DNA of 64,000 nucleotides from Yersinia nurmii (lineage in GTDB: Bacteria > Pseudomonadota > Gammaproteobacteria > Enterobacterales > Enterobacteriaceae). The translations under genes were made by a program, and so were the position numbers. The DNA is taken from NCBI RefSeq assembly GCF_001112925.1, contig NZ_CPYD01000015.1, positions 1 through 64,000 of the forward strand, in the 5' to 3' direction. This document shows positions 44,337-55,066 of this stretch, in pieces. Position 1 is the first letter of the stretch. Every line of letters begins with the position of its first letter. The notes beneath the pieces were generated by a model. It ran no database searches, was not told the DNA's origin, and worked only from the letters and a program-made list of their open reading frames with translations.

Positions 44337-45251
44337 TCAATTTTCTATCTGATTATTCCGTACAGATTCAAGTCGTTTACCTGCATGAGTCAGAAAGTTG
44401 ATCCACTGTTGAGCACCATTAGATAGATATTTTTGTCGATGGTGACAGAGGCTTATTGAGCGCAGAAAACGAGTTTCTGTTTTGATTACTGAGAAATGGT
44501 CGTGAAAAAAGGGATTTTGGATGATAAGCCGGGAAGCGTAGGTGATTCCCAGATTTTGTTGAACAGAAAATAAAATTGAATCGAAAGTATCCAAAGATAA
44601 AATTACCCTTGGCTGTGATAACAATGGTGCCAGATGATTATCAAAATAACTACGGCTACCTGAACCTTGCTCACGCAGTATCCATGACTGCTGACTCAAT
44701 ACTGAGAACGGGACTGGTTTTTCTGATGCCAGCGGGTGATTTTTTGTTGCGATAACGACCATTTCATCCGTTAACCATGGGGTAGACAAGATATCTTTAT
44801 TATTGATATTTCCCTCAAGAATCGCCAAATCTACTTCGAAGTTGAGTAATTTATTCAGAATATCGTTAGTGTTTTCAATAGCTACTTTAGGCAACCAGTC
44901 ATAGCAATTTCTAAATTCACCTAAAAGTGCAGGCAAAATATAGCTGCCAATGGTTTTACTACAACCTAACAATAAATTGGGAATGCGGGCGCTGTCGGAA
45001 AATAATGTACTGATGTCTTTCATTCTTGAAAGCAGCTCATCAGCGACTGGAATTAATTTTTCCCCCTCCGAATTAATAAATATACGAGCGTGGTGACGAT
45101 CGAATAAGGTTTGGCCCAGACGTTTTTCTAACTCAGCCAAGGTTTGAGAGACGGCTCCCTTCGTCATAAACAATTGAGATGCTGCGGTCGTTAAATTGCC
45201 GCTTTGCGCTACTGCGAGGAAAACTTTCAATTGCTTCAACGTGATATCCAC
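44337..45251 (-). CDS. LysR-family transcriptional regulator
   Basis: A 304-residue regulator with an N-terminal winged helix-turn-helix (about 1-60, LTTAASQLFMTKGAVSQTLAELEKRLG) and a C-terminal effector-binding domain (about 90-300). Start is taken as GTG at 45251 because AGGAGA precedes it and the LysR fold begins there. The frame open to 45332 would cross the divergent promoter. It is transcribed away from the TDT transporter, the usual sign that it controls that neighbour. Effector unknown. Confidence 0.88.
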   Translation of the reverse strand: MDITLKQLKVFLAVAQSGNLTTAASQLFMTKGAVSQTLAELEKRLGQTLFDRHHARIFINSEGEKLIPVADELLSRMKDISTLFSDSARIPNLLLGCSKTIGSYILPALLGEFRNCYDWLPKVAIENTNDILNKLLNFEVDLAILEGNINNKDILSTPWLTDEMVVIATKNHPLASEKPVPFSVLSQQSWILREQGSGSRSYFDNHLAPLLSQPRVILSLDTFDSILFSVQQNLGITYASRLIIQNPFFHDHFSVIKTETRFLRSISLCHHRQKYLSNGAQQWINFLTHAGKRLESVRNNQIEN

Positions 45252-45287
45252 TTGTTTAATTCTCCTAAACGCTAAGTCAATAAAAAA

Positions 45288-45297
45288 AGGATATCCT
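45288..45297. promoter_or_regulatory. palindrome in the lysR/transporter divergent promoter
   Basis: AGGATATCCT is a perfect 10-bp palindrome, 37 bp from the regulator start and 64 bp from the transporter start. GATATCC occurs again at 45243-45249. It could be an operator of the LysR protein; this is inference. Confidence 0.35.
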
Positions 45298-45360
45298 AAA
45301 CAAAGGTAAGTATCTATATTTGCCCTATTCATTCATGTCGATTATGGTTAGGGCGGTAAC

Positions 45361-46332
45361 ATGCTAAGAATCATACATAGGAAAATCAGAGGATTACCGA
45401 CACCGATCGCCGGTCTGGCACTGGGTATTTCAAGTATAGGTTGGTGCCTGGAAAATGCATTACCCTTGAATGGGTTAGGTCAAAATATCGGGGCGATAAT
45501 CGCATCGGTACTTCTATTTGCCGTAGCCAGTAAATTTATTTTCCATTTCGAAGTTTTATTATCAGATTTAAAACATCCTGTGGTGGGTAGCGTGGTGCCT
45601 ACCTTTACCATGGGGTGTATGGTGGTTTCTAAGGCCTTAGGCAATTTGAGTATGTTAGCGGGTGAGATCTTGTGGTCACTGGCGGTAATAGTGCACCTGA
45701 TTTTTCTTGCGGTATTTATTTATCATCGGATCCAAGAAATAGAAATGCATCATATGGTGCCGAGTTGGTTTGTTCCGCCGGTTGGGATTATTGTGGCTGA
45801 CGTTGCGGTGCCTAATCAGGCCTTTATGGGCGTTGCGTATTTATTGTTAATCATCGGTATGTTGAGTTACGCATGTATGCTGCCGCTGATGATCTATCGT
45901 TTTATGTTCTGCCACGAAGTTCCTGACGCAGCAAAGCCAACTATCGCGATTATGGCTGCTCCTGCGAGCCTTAGTTTGGCGGGTTATTTAACCGTAGTGC
46001 CAAATCCTTCTTTACTGGTATGTGCATTGCTGTTTGGTATTGCGATATTAATGACCTGCGTAATTTACATGTCATTCTTTCGCTTACTAAAATTGCCGTT
46101 TAGCCCAGGTTATGCTGCGTTTACCTTTCCAATGGCAATTGGTGCGACAGCGTTATATAAATTAGCGGATTTGGTGAGTAAGTATGAATTAGTACAAAAT
46201 TACAGCTACCAACTTTATTATCTGGCTACCTTTGAGGCTGCTGTCGCTACCTTAATTATTACGTATGTCGCCATACGCTACATATTTAACTACAGCGTAT
46301 TTAATTGGAATTTACGTATTATCGGTGAATAA
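45361..46332 (+). CDS. TDT-family (TehA/SLAC1-like) transporter
   Basis: A 323-residue integral membrane protein with about ten hydrophobic segments, including the N-terminal PTPIAGLALGISSIGW and the conserved FTFPMAIGATALYKLA. This is the layout of the tellurite-resistance/dicarboxylate transporter (TDT) family, which includes TehA and sulfite or malate exporters. The substrate cannot be read from sequence. ATG at 45361 follows AGGGCGG. It is divergent from a LysR gene, which probably regulates it. Confidence 0.82.
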   Translation: MLRIIHRKIRGLPTPIAGLALGISSIGWCLENALPLNGLGQNIGAIIASVLLFAVASKFIFHFEVLLSDLKHPVVGSVVPTFTMGCMVVSKALGNLSMLAGEILWSLAVIVHLIFLAVFIYHRIQEIEMHHMVPSWFVPPVGIIVADVAVPNQAFMGVAYLLLIIGMLSYACMLPLMIYRFMFCHEVPDAAKPTIAIMAAPASLSLAGYLTVVPNPSLLVCALLFGIAILMTCVIYMSFFRLLKLPFSPGYAAFTFPMAIGATALYKLADLVSKYELVQNYSYQLYYLATFEAAVATLIITYVAIRYIFNYSVFNWNLRIIGE

Positions 46333-46353
46333 AGCCAATCTGGATATTAATGA

Positions 46354-46404
46354 GCCCGTCTCTCTGGACTGCCCAACTTTATCGGGTCAGTCCAGATTAC
46401 GGGC
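46354..46404. terminator. long imperfect hairpin between transporter gene and yicC
   Basis: GCCCGT (46354-46359) with ACGGGC, and CTGGACTG (46364-46371) with CAGTCCAG (46388-46395), form one interrupted stem between two converging genes. T-rich DNA follows on the plus strand. It probably ends the transporter transcript. Confidence 0.6.
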
Positions 46405-46442
46405 TTTAGAAGTTTTCTATTATTTTGCAATGCTGTGAAACA

Positions 46443-47306
46443 TTACTCGATGTTCTGAATCTGTTCGCGCATTTGCTCGATAAGTACTTTCAGTTCAATC
46501 GCAGAGTTGGTGACTTCCGCATTAATAGATTTTGACGCTAGCGTGTTCGATTCACGGTTGAATTCTTGCATCATAAAATCAAGACGGCGGCCAACGGCCT
46601 CTTTCTTCTTCAGAATATTATGCGTTTCTTTCACGTGAGCTTCTAGACGATCCAGCTCTTCAGCCACATCGACACGTTGTGCCATTAGCACCAACTCTTG
46701 TTCCAGACGGGTGTTTTCCAGTTGAACCTGCGCTTCTTCCAGCTTGCTTAGCAGACGTTCACGCTGCCACTGCAAGATGTTTGGCATATGAGCGCGGACT
46801 TTAATCACTTCCGCACTTACGCCATCCAGGCGCTGCTCAATCAAGGCTTTCAGCGCTGCACCTTCAGATTCGCGGGCAACAATAAAGTCATCGAGAGCAA
46901 TATCCAGTGCTTGCATCAGTTCGGTGCTGATAGCATCCAAATCCTGTTCTTCTGCGGACATCACGCCCGGCCAGCGCAGCACATCCAGCGGGTTTACTTC
47001 GCCTTCGTCGCTTTGCATTTTGACCCAGTTCGCCGCTTCAACCAGCTGTTTAGCCAGTTTTTCGTTCAGGATCAGTGAGCTTTGTGCTGTAGGATCCATC
47101 TCGAAGCGCAAATGGCATTCAATTTTGCCTCGGGTCAGACGGGAGCGAATACGCTCGCGAATGACCGGTTCCAGACTGCGAAACTGTTCTGGCAGGCGAA
47201 TGTAGGTTTCTAGATAACGTTGGTTAACGGAACGCAGCTCCCAGGCTGCGCTGCCCCATTCACCCTTAATATCACGCCGGGCGTAGGCGGTCATGCTGCG
47301 GATCAT
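46443..47306 (-). CDS. yicC: YicC family endoribonuclease
   Basis: The 287-residue protein equals E. coli YicC in length and carries the N-terminal YicC block (MIRSMTAYARRD, ELRSVNQRYLETYIRLPE) and the C-terminal DUF1732 block (GRRLDFMMQEFNRESNTLASKS). YicC proteins were recently described as endoribonucleases, in E. coli implicated in turnover of the RyhB RNA. It is divergent from rph with a 126-bp gap, as in E. coli. Confidence 0.95.
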   Translation of the reverse strand: MIRSMTAYARRDIKGEWGSAAWELRSVNQRYLETYIRLPEQFRSLEPVIRERIRSRLTRGKIECHLRFEMDPTAQSSLILNEKLAKQLVEAANWVKMQSDEGEVNPLDVLRWPGVMSAEEQDLDAISTELMQALDIALDDFIVARESEGAALKALIEQRLDGVSAEVIKVRAHMPNILQWQRERLLSKLEEAQVQLENTRLEQELVLMAQRVDVAEELDRLEAHVKETHNILKKKEAVGRRLDFMMQEFNRESNTLASKSINAEVTNSAIELKVLIEQMREQIQNIE

Positions 47307-47432
47307 CGTTGCGTACCCGTTTCAAAGAAAAGATGCAGGGATTATAGCCTCGCAGCCTCGGGCAGGATAGGCATTACATCACTAAGGCCGTATAATGCGC
47401 GACCAATATCGATTTAACGCCGGAGAATTCCC

Positions 47433-48149
47433 ATGCGCCCAGCAGGCCGAGCACTAGAACAAGTACGTCCATTAACCCTGACCCGTAATTACACGAAACA
47501 CGCAGAGGGTTCCGTGTTGGTTGAGTTTGGCGATACCAAAGTATTGTGCACCGCGACCGTTGAAGAAGGCGTACCGCGTTTTCTGAAAGGGCAGGGACAA
47601 GGGTGGATTACTGCTGAATACGGTATGTTGCCGCGTGCAACCCATAGCCGTAACCCGCGTGAAGCCGCTAAAGGCAAGCAGGGTGGCCGTACATTGGAAA
47701 TCCAGCGTCTGATCGCCCGCTCACTGCGTGCGGCGGTTGATCTGAAAAAACTGGGTGAATTCACCATCACCTTAGACTGCGACGTGATTCAGGCTGACGG
47801 TGGCACCCGTACTGCTTCTATCTCCGGTGCCTGCGTGGCACTGGCAGATGCGCTTAATGCATTGGTTGCTAAAGGTAAACTGAAAGCTAACCCGATGAAA
47901 GGGCTGGTCGCCGCTGTTTCTGTTGGTATCGTAAAAGGTGAAGCCCTGTGCGATTTGGAATATGTGGAAGATTCTGCAGCAGAAACCGATATGAACGTGG
48001 TGATGATGGAAGATGGTCGAATGATTGAGGTGCAAGGCACCGCAGAAGGCGAGCCGTTCAGCCATGAGGAGTTGCTGGCATTGCTGGCTTTGGCTCGGGG
48101 AGGAATAGAAACCATCTTCCAGGCGCAGAAAGCGGCGTTGGAACAATAA
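47433..48149 (+). CDS. rph: ribonuclease PH
   Basis: RNase PH is a phosphate-dependent 3'-5' exoribonuclease trimming tRNA and other RNA ends, working as a hexamer. The 238-residue protein is complete, unlike the frameshifted allele of E. coli K-12. It has the motifs [34 protein letters not shown] and the C-terminal [12 protein letters not shown]. It leads the rph-pyrE pair. Its translation close to the attenuator that follows should set pyrE expression. Confidence 0.97.
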   Translation: MRPAGRALEQVRPLTLTRNYTKHAEGSVLVEFGDTKVLCTATVEEGVPRFLKGQGQGWITAEYGMLPRATHSRNPREAAKGKQGGRTLEIQRLIARSLRAAVDLKKLGEFTITLDCDVIQADGGTRTASISGACVALADALNALVAKGKLKANPMKGLVAAVSVGIVKGEALCDLEYVEDSAAETDMNVVMMEDGRMIEVQGTAEGEPFSHEELLALLALARGGIETIFQAQKAALEQ

Positions 48150-48159
48150 TTTTTATATA

Positions 48160-48183
48160 GGCGACCTAATAGTCGCCTTTTTT
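48160..48183 (+). promoter_or_regulatory. pyrE attenuator (intercistronic terminator)
   Basis: GGCGAC-CTAATA-GTCGCC followed by TTTTTT begins 10 bp after the rph stop. In E. coli the hairpin at this place attenuates pyrE. When UTP is low, a stalled polymerase lets ribosomes finishing rph reach it and block hairpin formation. The intact rph frame here keeps that coupling possible. Confidence 0.85.
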
Positions 48184-48268
48184 ATATCCGGTTGCCTGAG
48201 AGCCTTATATCGAGGATAGATGCGGTAACTGACCACAGCAGTCACTAATCTGGAAAGGAGATACACCA

Positions 48269-48910
48269 ATGAAAGCCTATCAGCGCGATTTTATTGAGTT
48301 TGCGCTTAACAAACAGGTTTTGAAGTTCGGCGAATTCACCCTGAAGTCAGGGCGGATCAGTCCTTACTTCTTTAATGCAGGACTGTTTAACACCGGGCTG
48401 GATCTGGCGTTATTGGGGCGTTTTTATGCGGCAGCCCTGATGGATTGTGGCGTAGAGTTTGATCTGTTGTTTGGCCCTGCGTATAAGGGGATTCCTATTG
48501 CTACCACAACGGCGGTAGCACTGGCAGAACACCATCAGCGCGATGTTCCTTACTGCTTTAATCGTAAGGAAGCGAAAGATCACGGTGAAGGCGGCAGCCT
48601 AGTGGGAAGCCCGCTACAAGGGCGTGTGATGCTGGTTGACGATGTGATTACCGCGGGTACCGCTATTCGTGAGTCTATGGAGATTATCGGCGCGCACGGA
48701 GCTTCTCTGGCGGGCGTAATGATTTCGTTAGACCGTCAGGAGCGTGGGCGCGGCGAAATTTCAGCTATTCAGGAAGTGGAGCGGGATTATCACTGCAAAG
48801 TCATTTCTATCGTGACTTTGAATGATTTGATTACCTATCTGGAAGAAAAACCGGAAATGGCCGATCATCTGGCCGCGGTTCGTGTTTATCGCGAAAATTA
48901 CGGCGTTTAA
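48269..48910 (+). CDS. pyrE: orotate phosphoribosyltransferase
   Basis: Adds phosphoribose from PRPP to orotate, giving OMP in pyrimidine synthesis. The 213-residue protein has the type I PRPP motif [13 protein letters not shown] and the catalytic loop [18 protein letters not shown] lies 6-11 bp before the ATG. It is downstream of rph and its attenuator. Confidence 0.97.
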   Translation: MKAYQRDFIEFALNKQVLKFGEFTLKSGRISPYFFNAGLFNTGLDLALLGRFYAAALMDCGVEFDLLFGPAYKGIPIATTTAVALAEHHQRDVPYCFNRKEAKDHGEGGSLVGSPLQGRVMLVDDVITAGTAIRESMEIIGAHGASLAGVMISLDRQERGRGEISAIQEVERDYHCKVISIVTLNDLITYLEEKPEMADHLAAVRVYRENYGV

Positions 48911-48941
48911 GCCATTTTGCTGAAAACAGAGTACCAAGACG

Positions 48942-48963
48942 AAAGGGCCAATTGGCCCTTTTT
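48942..48963. terminator. bidirectional terminator between pyrE and slmA
   Basis: AAAGGGCCAATTGGCCCTTT, a perfect palindrome with A and T flanks, between converging genes. Confidence 0.85.
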
Positions 48964-48994
48964 ACTTTTGCTGTGACTGACTATGGGCAGTCAC

Positions 48995-49591
48995 CTATTG
49001 TAATTGCGCCATCACTAGCGGCCAGCGGGCATCGAACTCTTGCGTTGGCAAATAGCGGAATTCGGAGCGAACAAAGCGAGACAGCATCCCCTCACAAAAA
49101 GCCAGTAATTGGGTCGCCAGCAGGGTTTCATCATGTGCAAAGCCCTGACCTTCCCGTAGCTTTCTTTCTCGCAATACCTGACGTAGCTGAGCTTCAATAC
49201 GTTCAAATAGCTGATTAATACGACCTTGTAAACGATCCTGCTCAAACATCAAAGCATGTCCGGTCATAATTCGGGTTAGCCCTGGATTCCGTTCGGCAAA
49301 CCCAAGAACCAGCAATAGAATAAGCCTGAGACGATTAAAAGTTTCTTTTTCGTCTTGCAGGATTAAATTTATGCGGGACATCAGACTATCTTCAATAAAC
49401 TCGATCAGGCTATCGAACATCTTGGTTTTGCTGGGGAAATGCCGATATAGCGCAGCCTCAGAAACACCAACGTTGGCGGCAAGCTTCGCGGTGGTGATCC
49501 GCTGGCTGCCATCGCTGGATTCCAGCATTTGCGCCAAAGCTTGCAATATTTCCTCGCGCCGATTCCTTTTCGTATTTTCTTTCTCTGCCAT
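48995..49591 (-). CDS. slmA: nucleoid occlusion factor SlmA
   Basis: SlmA is a TetR-fold DNA-binding protein that blocks FtsZ assembly over the nucleoid. The 198-residue protein has an N-terminal helix-turn-helix ([24 protein letters not shown], about residues 30-55, quoted across two helices) and a helical dimerisation domain. Length equals E. coli SlmA. It follows dut in the coaBC-dut-slmA order. Confidence 0.96.
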   Translation of the reverse strand: MAEKENTKRNRREEILQALAQMLESSDGSQRITTAKLAANVGVSEAALYRHFPSKTKMFDSLIEFIEDSLMSRINLILQDEKETFNRLRLILLLVLGFAERNPGLTRIMTGHALMFEQDRLQGRINQLFERIEAQLRQVLRERKLREGQGFAHDETLLATQLLAFCEGMLSRFVRSEFRYLPTQEFDARWPLVMAQLQ

Positions 49592-49713
49592 GTCCGATTA
49601 GACCCTTGCTAAAAATGACTTAATTAACAAAAACCTGAACACCGGCCGCGCTGGATACAAAGCCCAAGCGGCTTATGTGATAGCTTTTTTACGGTATCAA
49701 GGTTTAGGGTAGG

Positions 49714-50172
49714 TTATTGGCGTCCAGAATGGCCAAAACCACCGGTGCCGCGTTCGCTGAGGTCAAAATCTTCGACCAGATTGAACTCGGCTTGTACTAC
49801 AGGCACAAACACCATCTGGGCAATACGTTCGCCCGGTTCGATAGTGAAAGACTGCTGGCCACGGTTCCAGACAGAAACCATCAGTTGCCCCTGATAATCG
49901 GAGTCGATCAAGCCGACCAGATTACCTAGCACCACGCCGTGCTTATGGCCTAAGCCTGAGCGCGGCAGAATTACCGCCGCCAGACCGGCGTCGCCAATGT
50001 GGATAGCCAGACCGGTTGGCAGCAGAGTCGTTTGCCCCGGAGCTAGGTCTACTGCGCTATCTAGGCAGGCGCGTAGATCCAAGCCCGCTGAGCCTGGTGT
50101 GGCATAGGTTGGCAATGGAAATTCGGTGCCAATACGTGGATCCAGAATTTTAACGTCGATTTTTTTCATCAT
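49714..50172 (-). CDS. dut: dUTP pyrophosphatase
   Basis: Hydrolyses dUTP to dUMP, keeping uracil out of DNA and supplying dTMP synthesis. The 152-residue protein has all five trimeric-dUTPase motifs, including [46 protein letters not shown] and the C-terminal arm [13 protein letters not shown] at 50172 is preferred over 50184 because it gives the E. coli N-terminus. It overlaps the coaBC end by 23 bp. Confidence 0.97.
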   Translation of the reverse strand: MMKKIDVKILDPRIGTEFPLPTYATPGSAGLDLRACLDSAVDLAPGQTTLLPTGLAIHIGDAGLAAVILPRSGLGHKHGVVLGNLVGLIDSDYQGQLMVSVWNRGQQSFTIEPGERIAQMVFVPVVQAEFNLVEDFDLSERGTGGFGHSGRQ

Positions 50173-51367
50173 AACGGCTGACAATCTCGTCTATTAAACG
50201 CTGACCAAGCAGGGATTTATCGCTGTGGGGCAAGCGTTTCTCTCCGTTCGGCCAAAAAAGGTGCAATGCATTGGTATCACTATTAAAACCATGCTCTGCG
50301 AGCGAAACATCATTGGCGCAAATCAGGTCCAGATTCTTCCGCACCAGTTTTTGTCGCGCGTATTCTTCCACATTCTGGGTTTCGGCAGCAAACCCGACGA
50401 CAAATGGACGTTTTTTCGTCATTGCGGCGACGCCAGCAACAATATCTGGATTCTTCACCATTTTCAGCGTGATTTCATCACCCTGTTTTTTTATTTTTTC
50501 ATCAGCAACCTGTTCCGCCCGGTAATCCGCTACGGCCGCACAGGAGATAAAAATGTTCTGATAAGGAGCGGCTTGCTGAACGGCGCTTTGCATTTCAAGG
50601 GCGCTAATCACATCAATGCGCGTGACTCCGGCAGGCGTTGGCAGATTGACCGGCCCTGCGACTAAAGTGACGTGAGCGCCGCGCTGTGCTGCCGCCTGAG
50701 CGATGGCGAACCCCATTTTCCCTGAGCTGTGGTTACTGATAAAACGTACCGGATCCAGCGCTTCACGAGTGGGACCGGCGGTCACCATGACATGAAGATG
50801 TTGCAGGTCTTGTTTTACAGAAAAATGATTTTCTGCCAGTGCGACGATTTCCAATGGGTCAAGCATGCGGCCAGGGCCGATATCGCCACAGGCCTGACTA
50901 CCGCTGCCCGGTCCCCAAAGCAAAACGCCACGACTTGCCAGCGTTTGCAGGTTGGCCTGTGTAGCGCTGGCACGGTACATCTGCTGATTCATTGCGGGAA
51001 CGGCGGCAACTGGGGCCGCGGTTGCCAGACAAAGCGTTGTCAGCAGGTCGTTGGCCATGCCCGCTGCTACTCTAGCCAGTAAATCGGCGGTGGCCGGAGC
51101 GATGATGACCAGATCGGCCCATTTCCCCAGCTCGATATGGCCCATAGCGGCTTCTGCTGCAGGATCGAGCAAATCATCAGAGACGGGATATCCCGAAACG
51201 GCCTGCAAGGTTAGCGGAGTAATAAAGGCTTTGGCAGCCGTTGTCATCACTACCCGCACGTCTGCGCCTTTATCACGTAAGCGGCGTACTAGCTCGGGAC
51301 ATTTATAGGCGGCTATGCCACCACTGATACCGAGCACAATATGTTTGCCGGAAAGTCCCGTCATCAT
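50150..51367 (-). CDS. coaBC: bifunctional phosphopantothenoylcysteine decarboxylase/synthetase CoaBC
   Basis: Joins cysteine to phosphopantothenate and decarboxylates the product in coenzyme A synthesis. The 405-residue protein has the N-terminal flavin-binding CoaC domain (SGGIAAYK; catalytic His in MGHIELGKW; active-site Cys in GSQACGDIG) and the C-terminal CoaB domain ([17 protein letters not shown]). ATG at 51367 matches the family start. The frame extends 16 codons further without conservation. Confidence 0.96.
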   Translation of the reverse strand: MMTGLSGKHIVLGISGGIAAYKCPELVRRLRDKGADVRVVMTTAAKAFITPLTLQAVSGYPVSDDLLDPAAEAAMGHIELGKWADLVIIAPATADLLARVAAGMANDLLTTLCLATAAPVAAVPAMNQQMYRASATQANLQTLASRGVLLWGPGSGSQACGDIGPGRMLDPLEIVALAENHFSVKQDLQHLHVMVTAGPTREALDPVRFISNHSSGKMGFAIAQAAAQRGAHVTLVAGPVNLPTPAGVTRIDVISALEMQSAVQQAAPYQNIFISCAAVADYRAEQVADEKIKKQGDEITLKMVKNPDIVAGVAAMTKKRPFVVGFAAETQNVEEYARQKLVRKNLDLICANDVSLAEHGFNSDTNALHLFWPNGEKRLPHSDKSLLGQRLIDEIVSRYDEKNRR

Positions 51368-51558
51368 GATTGTCCGAATTAAAGCCGAAAGAGGCGATAT
51401 TTTAGCATAACCCATCGGCAGTTTTGCTATAGGGGGTAACGCAGGTTAGCGATCAATCTGAAATTTGCGTGGCGTCACGCAGGATTAATTGATGTTTATC
51501 GTGAGGATAATCCAGCCATGGCATGATGCACCGGCACTGAGAATAGGGGAGTTCTAGG

Positions 51559-52227
51559 ATGGAACTATGGCTGAAAGGGGACGGACCCAGAGAGAAATTA
51601 CTGAAATATGGGGCCGAGGCGTTAAGTGATGCCGAATTGCTGGCCATATTTTTACGAACGGGCATTCCGGGTCTGCACGTGATGGCGATGGCGGAGCATC
51701 TAATTGCCGAATTTGGCTCTCTCTATCGTTTGATGTCAGCGGATTATCCAACGCTTTGTGCACAAAAAGGTATGGGGAAATCTAAATACAGTCAGATTCA
51801 TGCCATTTCCGAATTGGCCACCAGATGTTTTTCTGACCATATGATTAAAGAGAATGCGATGTTAAATCCGCGAATGACGCAAAAATATCTGCAAAATTTG
51901 CTGTCAGAACGTGAGCGGGAAATATTTTTAGTGATGTTTTTGGATAACCAGCATCGTGTTATTCGCCATGAGGAGATGTTTACTGGTACCATCACCAGCG
52001 TAGAGGTCCATCCGCGGGAAATTGTGCGTGAAGCGCTAAAGGTTAATGCCGTCGCGTTGATTCTGGCGCATAATCACCCGTCGGGGAAGGCTGAACCGAG
52101 CCAAGCCGACCGTTTAATCACTGCGCAGGTGGTAAAAGCCTGCTCATTATTGGATATTAGGGTGCTCGACCATTTGGTGGTTGGCCGTGGCGAATGTGTC
52201 TCTTTTGCTGAGCGAGGCTGGATTTAG
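51559..52227 (+). CDS. radC: RadC family JAB/MPN-domain protein
   Basis: A 222-residue protein with an N-terminal helix-hairpin-helix region and a C-terminal JAB1/MPN metalloprotease-like fold whose zinc motif [14 protein letters not shown] is complete. It was named for radiation sensitivity, but the original mutant mapped to recG, and the cellular role is unknown. Length equals E. coli. It diverges from coaBC and is followed by the separate rpmBG operon. Confidence 0.95.
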   Translation: MELWLKGDGPREKLLKYGAEALSDAELLAIFLRTGIPGLHVMAMAEHLIAEFGSLYRLMSADYPTLCAQKGMGKSKYSQIHAISELATRCFSDHMIKENAMLNPRMTQKYLQNLLSEREREIFLVMFLDNQHRVIRHEEMFTGTITSVEVHPREIVREALKVNAVALILAHNHPSGKAEPSQADRLITAQVVKACSLLDIRVLDHLVVGRGECVSFAERGWI

Positions 52228-52270
52228 AGATATTTTCTCGATCCTTTCGGGATCTTTAGCTGTTCGGGAC

Positions 52271-52299
52271 TTGAGCACTTACGCTTCAGAGCGTATACT
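52271..52299 (+). promoter_or_regulatory. candidate sigma-70 promoter of rpmBG
   Basis: TTGAGC (52271-52276), 17-bp spacer, TATACT (52294-52299). Start expected near 52306, giving a leader of about 180 nt before rpmB. Confidence 0.6.
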
Positions 52300-52333
52300 A
52301 CGCCACCTTTGAGAATCTTGGGTTTGGCGTGAA

Positions 52334-52422
52334 GAGCCTATCTCAGCAGGTTTATGCCTGGTGACAGGGGTTTCTGACCTGATGACATTGAGTCTTCTCA
52401 GTGAATTTGCTGAGATGGGCTC
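52334..52422 (+). promoter_or_regulatory. structured leader of rpmB
   Basis: GAGCCTATCTCAGCA (52334-52348) pairs with TGCTGAGATGGGCTC (52408-52422) over 15 bp with one U-G pair, enclosing about 59 nt. It lies between the predicted promoter and the rpmB start, so it would fold in the mRNA leader. Ribosomal-protein leaders often bind their own product. Which protein, if any, binds this one is not known to me. Confidence 0.6.
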
Positions 52423-52467
52423 TAAAGCCTGACGAGGCGGCCATACCCTATACGAAGCTCGAGCTGA

Positions 52468-52725
<258 letters not shown>

Positions 52726-52733
52726 GGAACTGA

Positions 52734-52904
<171 letters not shown>

Positions 52905-52917
52905 TTTTAGTGGATTA

Positions 52918-52948
52918 ATAAAAAACCCGGCTTCGGCCGGGTTTTTTG
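52918..52948 (+). terminator. rpmBG terminator
   Basis: ACCCGGC-TTCG-GCCGGGT (52925-52942) with an A-rich flank and a run of T. Confidence 0.92.
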
Positions 52949-52987
52949 TTATATAAAGGTCGGCAAACACGTTGAATCGGAGGTTAA

Positions 52988-53797
52988 ATGCCTGAATTAC
53001 CAGAAGTTGAAACCAGTCGACGTGGGATTGAACCCTACCTAGTCGGCCACAGCATTCAATATGCCATTGTCAGAAATTCCCGTCTGCGCTGGCCGGTTTC
53101 AGATGAAATACTGGCTCTGAGCGATCAACCGGTACTGAGTGTGCAACGCCGTGCCAAATATCTATTACTGGAATTACCAAAAGGCTGGATTATCATTCAT
53201 TTGGGTATGTCAGGCAGTTTGCGGATTTTGCCGGAGGAAACCGAGGCAGAAAAACATGACCATGTGGATTTGGTGATCAGTAACGGCAAAATATTACGCT
53301 ATACCGACCCACGTCGCTTTGGCGCATGGTTATGGACTTCGGATTTGACAACCAGCAACGTGCTGGCTCATCTCGGCCCTGAGCCGTTGAGCGATGAATT
53401 TAGCGCTTCCTACCTGTTTAATCTGTCTCGTAATAAACGAACCTTGGTTAAGCAGTGGATTATGGATAATAAAGTCGTGGTGGGTGTGGGGAATATCTAT
53501 GCCAGTGAATCGCTGTTCGTCGCGGGTATTTCTCCCGATCGTCCTGCGGGTTCGCTCACTGAAGCAGAAGTCGGATTATTCGTTGCAACCATCAAAATGG
53601 TATTGCTGCGTTCTATCGAACAGGGCGGCACAACGCTACGTGATTTTTTGCAGTCGGATGGTAAACCGGGTTACTTTGCGCAGGAATTGCAGGTTTATGG
53701 TCGAGCAGGTGAGCCGTGCAGGCGCTGTGGTCATCTGATTGAAAGTGCGAAACATGGGCAGCGCAGCACGTTTTTCTGCCGTCACTGCCAGCATTAA
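52988..53797 (+). CDS. mutM: formamidopyrimidine-DNA glycosylase MutM (Fpg)
   Basis: Removes 8-oxoguanine and formamidopyrimidines and cleaves the abasic site. The 269-residue protein starts MPELPEVET, exposing the catalytic Pro and Glu after Met removal. It has RRAKYLL with the conserved Lys near residue 57 and a C-terminal zinc finger, CRRCGHL then CRHCQ. It lies downstream of rpmBG with a terminator between, as in E. coli. Confidence 0.97.
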   Translation: MPELPEVETSRRGIEPYLVGHSIQYAIVRNSRLRWPVSDEILALSDQPVLSVQRRAKYLLLELPKGWIIIHLGMSGSLRILPEETEAEKHDHVDLVISNGKILRYTDPRRFGAWLWTSDLTTSNVLAHLGPEPLSDEFSASYLFNLSRNKRTLVKQWIMDNKVVVGVGNIYASESLFVAGISPDRPAGSLTEAEVGLFVATIKMVLLRSIEQGGTTLRDFLQSDGKPGYFAQELQVYGRAGEPCRRCGHLIESAKHGQRSTFFCRHCQH

Positions 53798-53810
53798 GTC
53801 AGAGGTAAAC

Positions 53811-55065
<1,255 letters not shown>

Positions 55066-55066
<1 letters not shown>

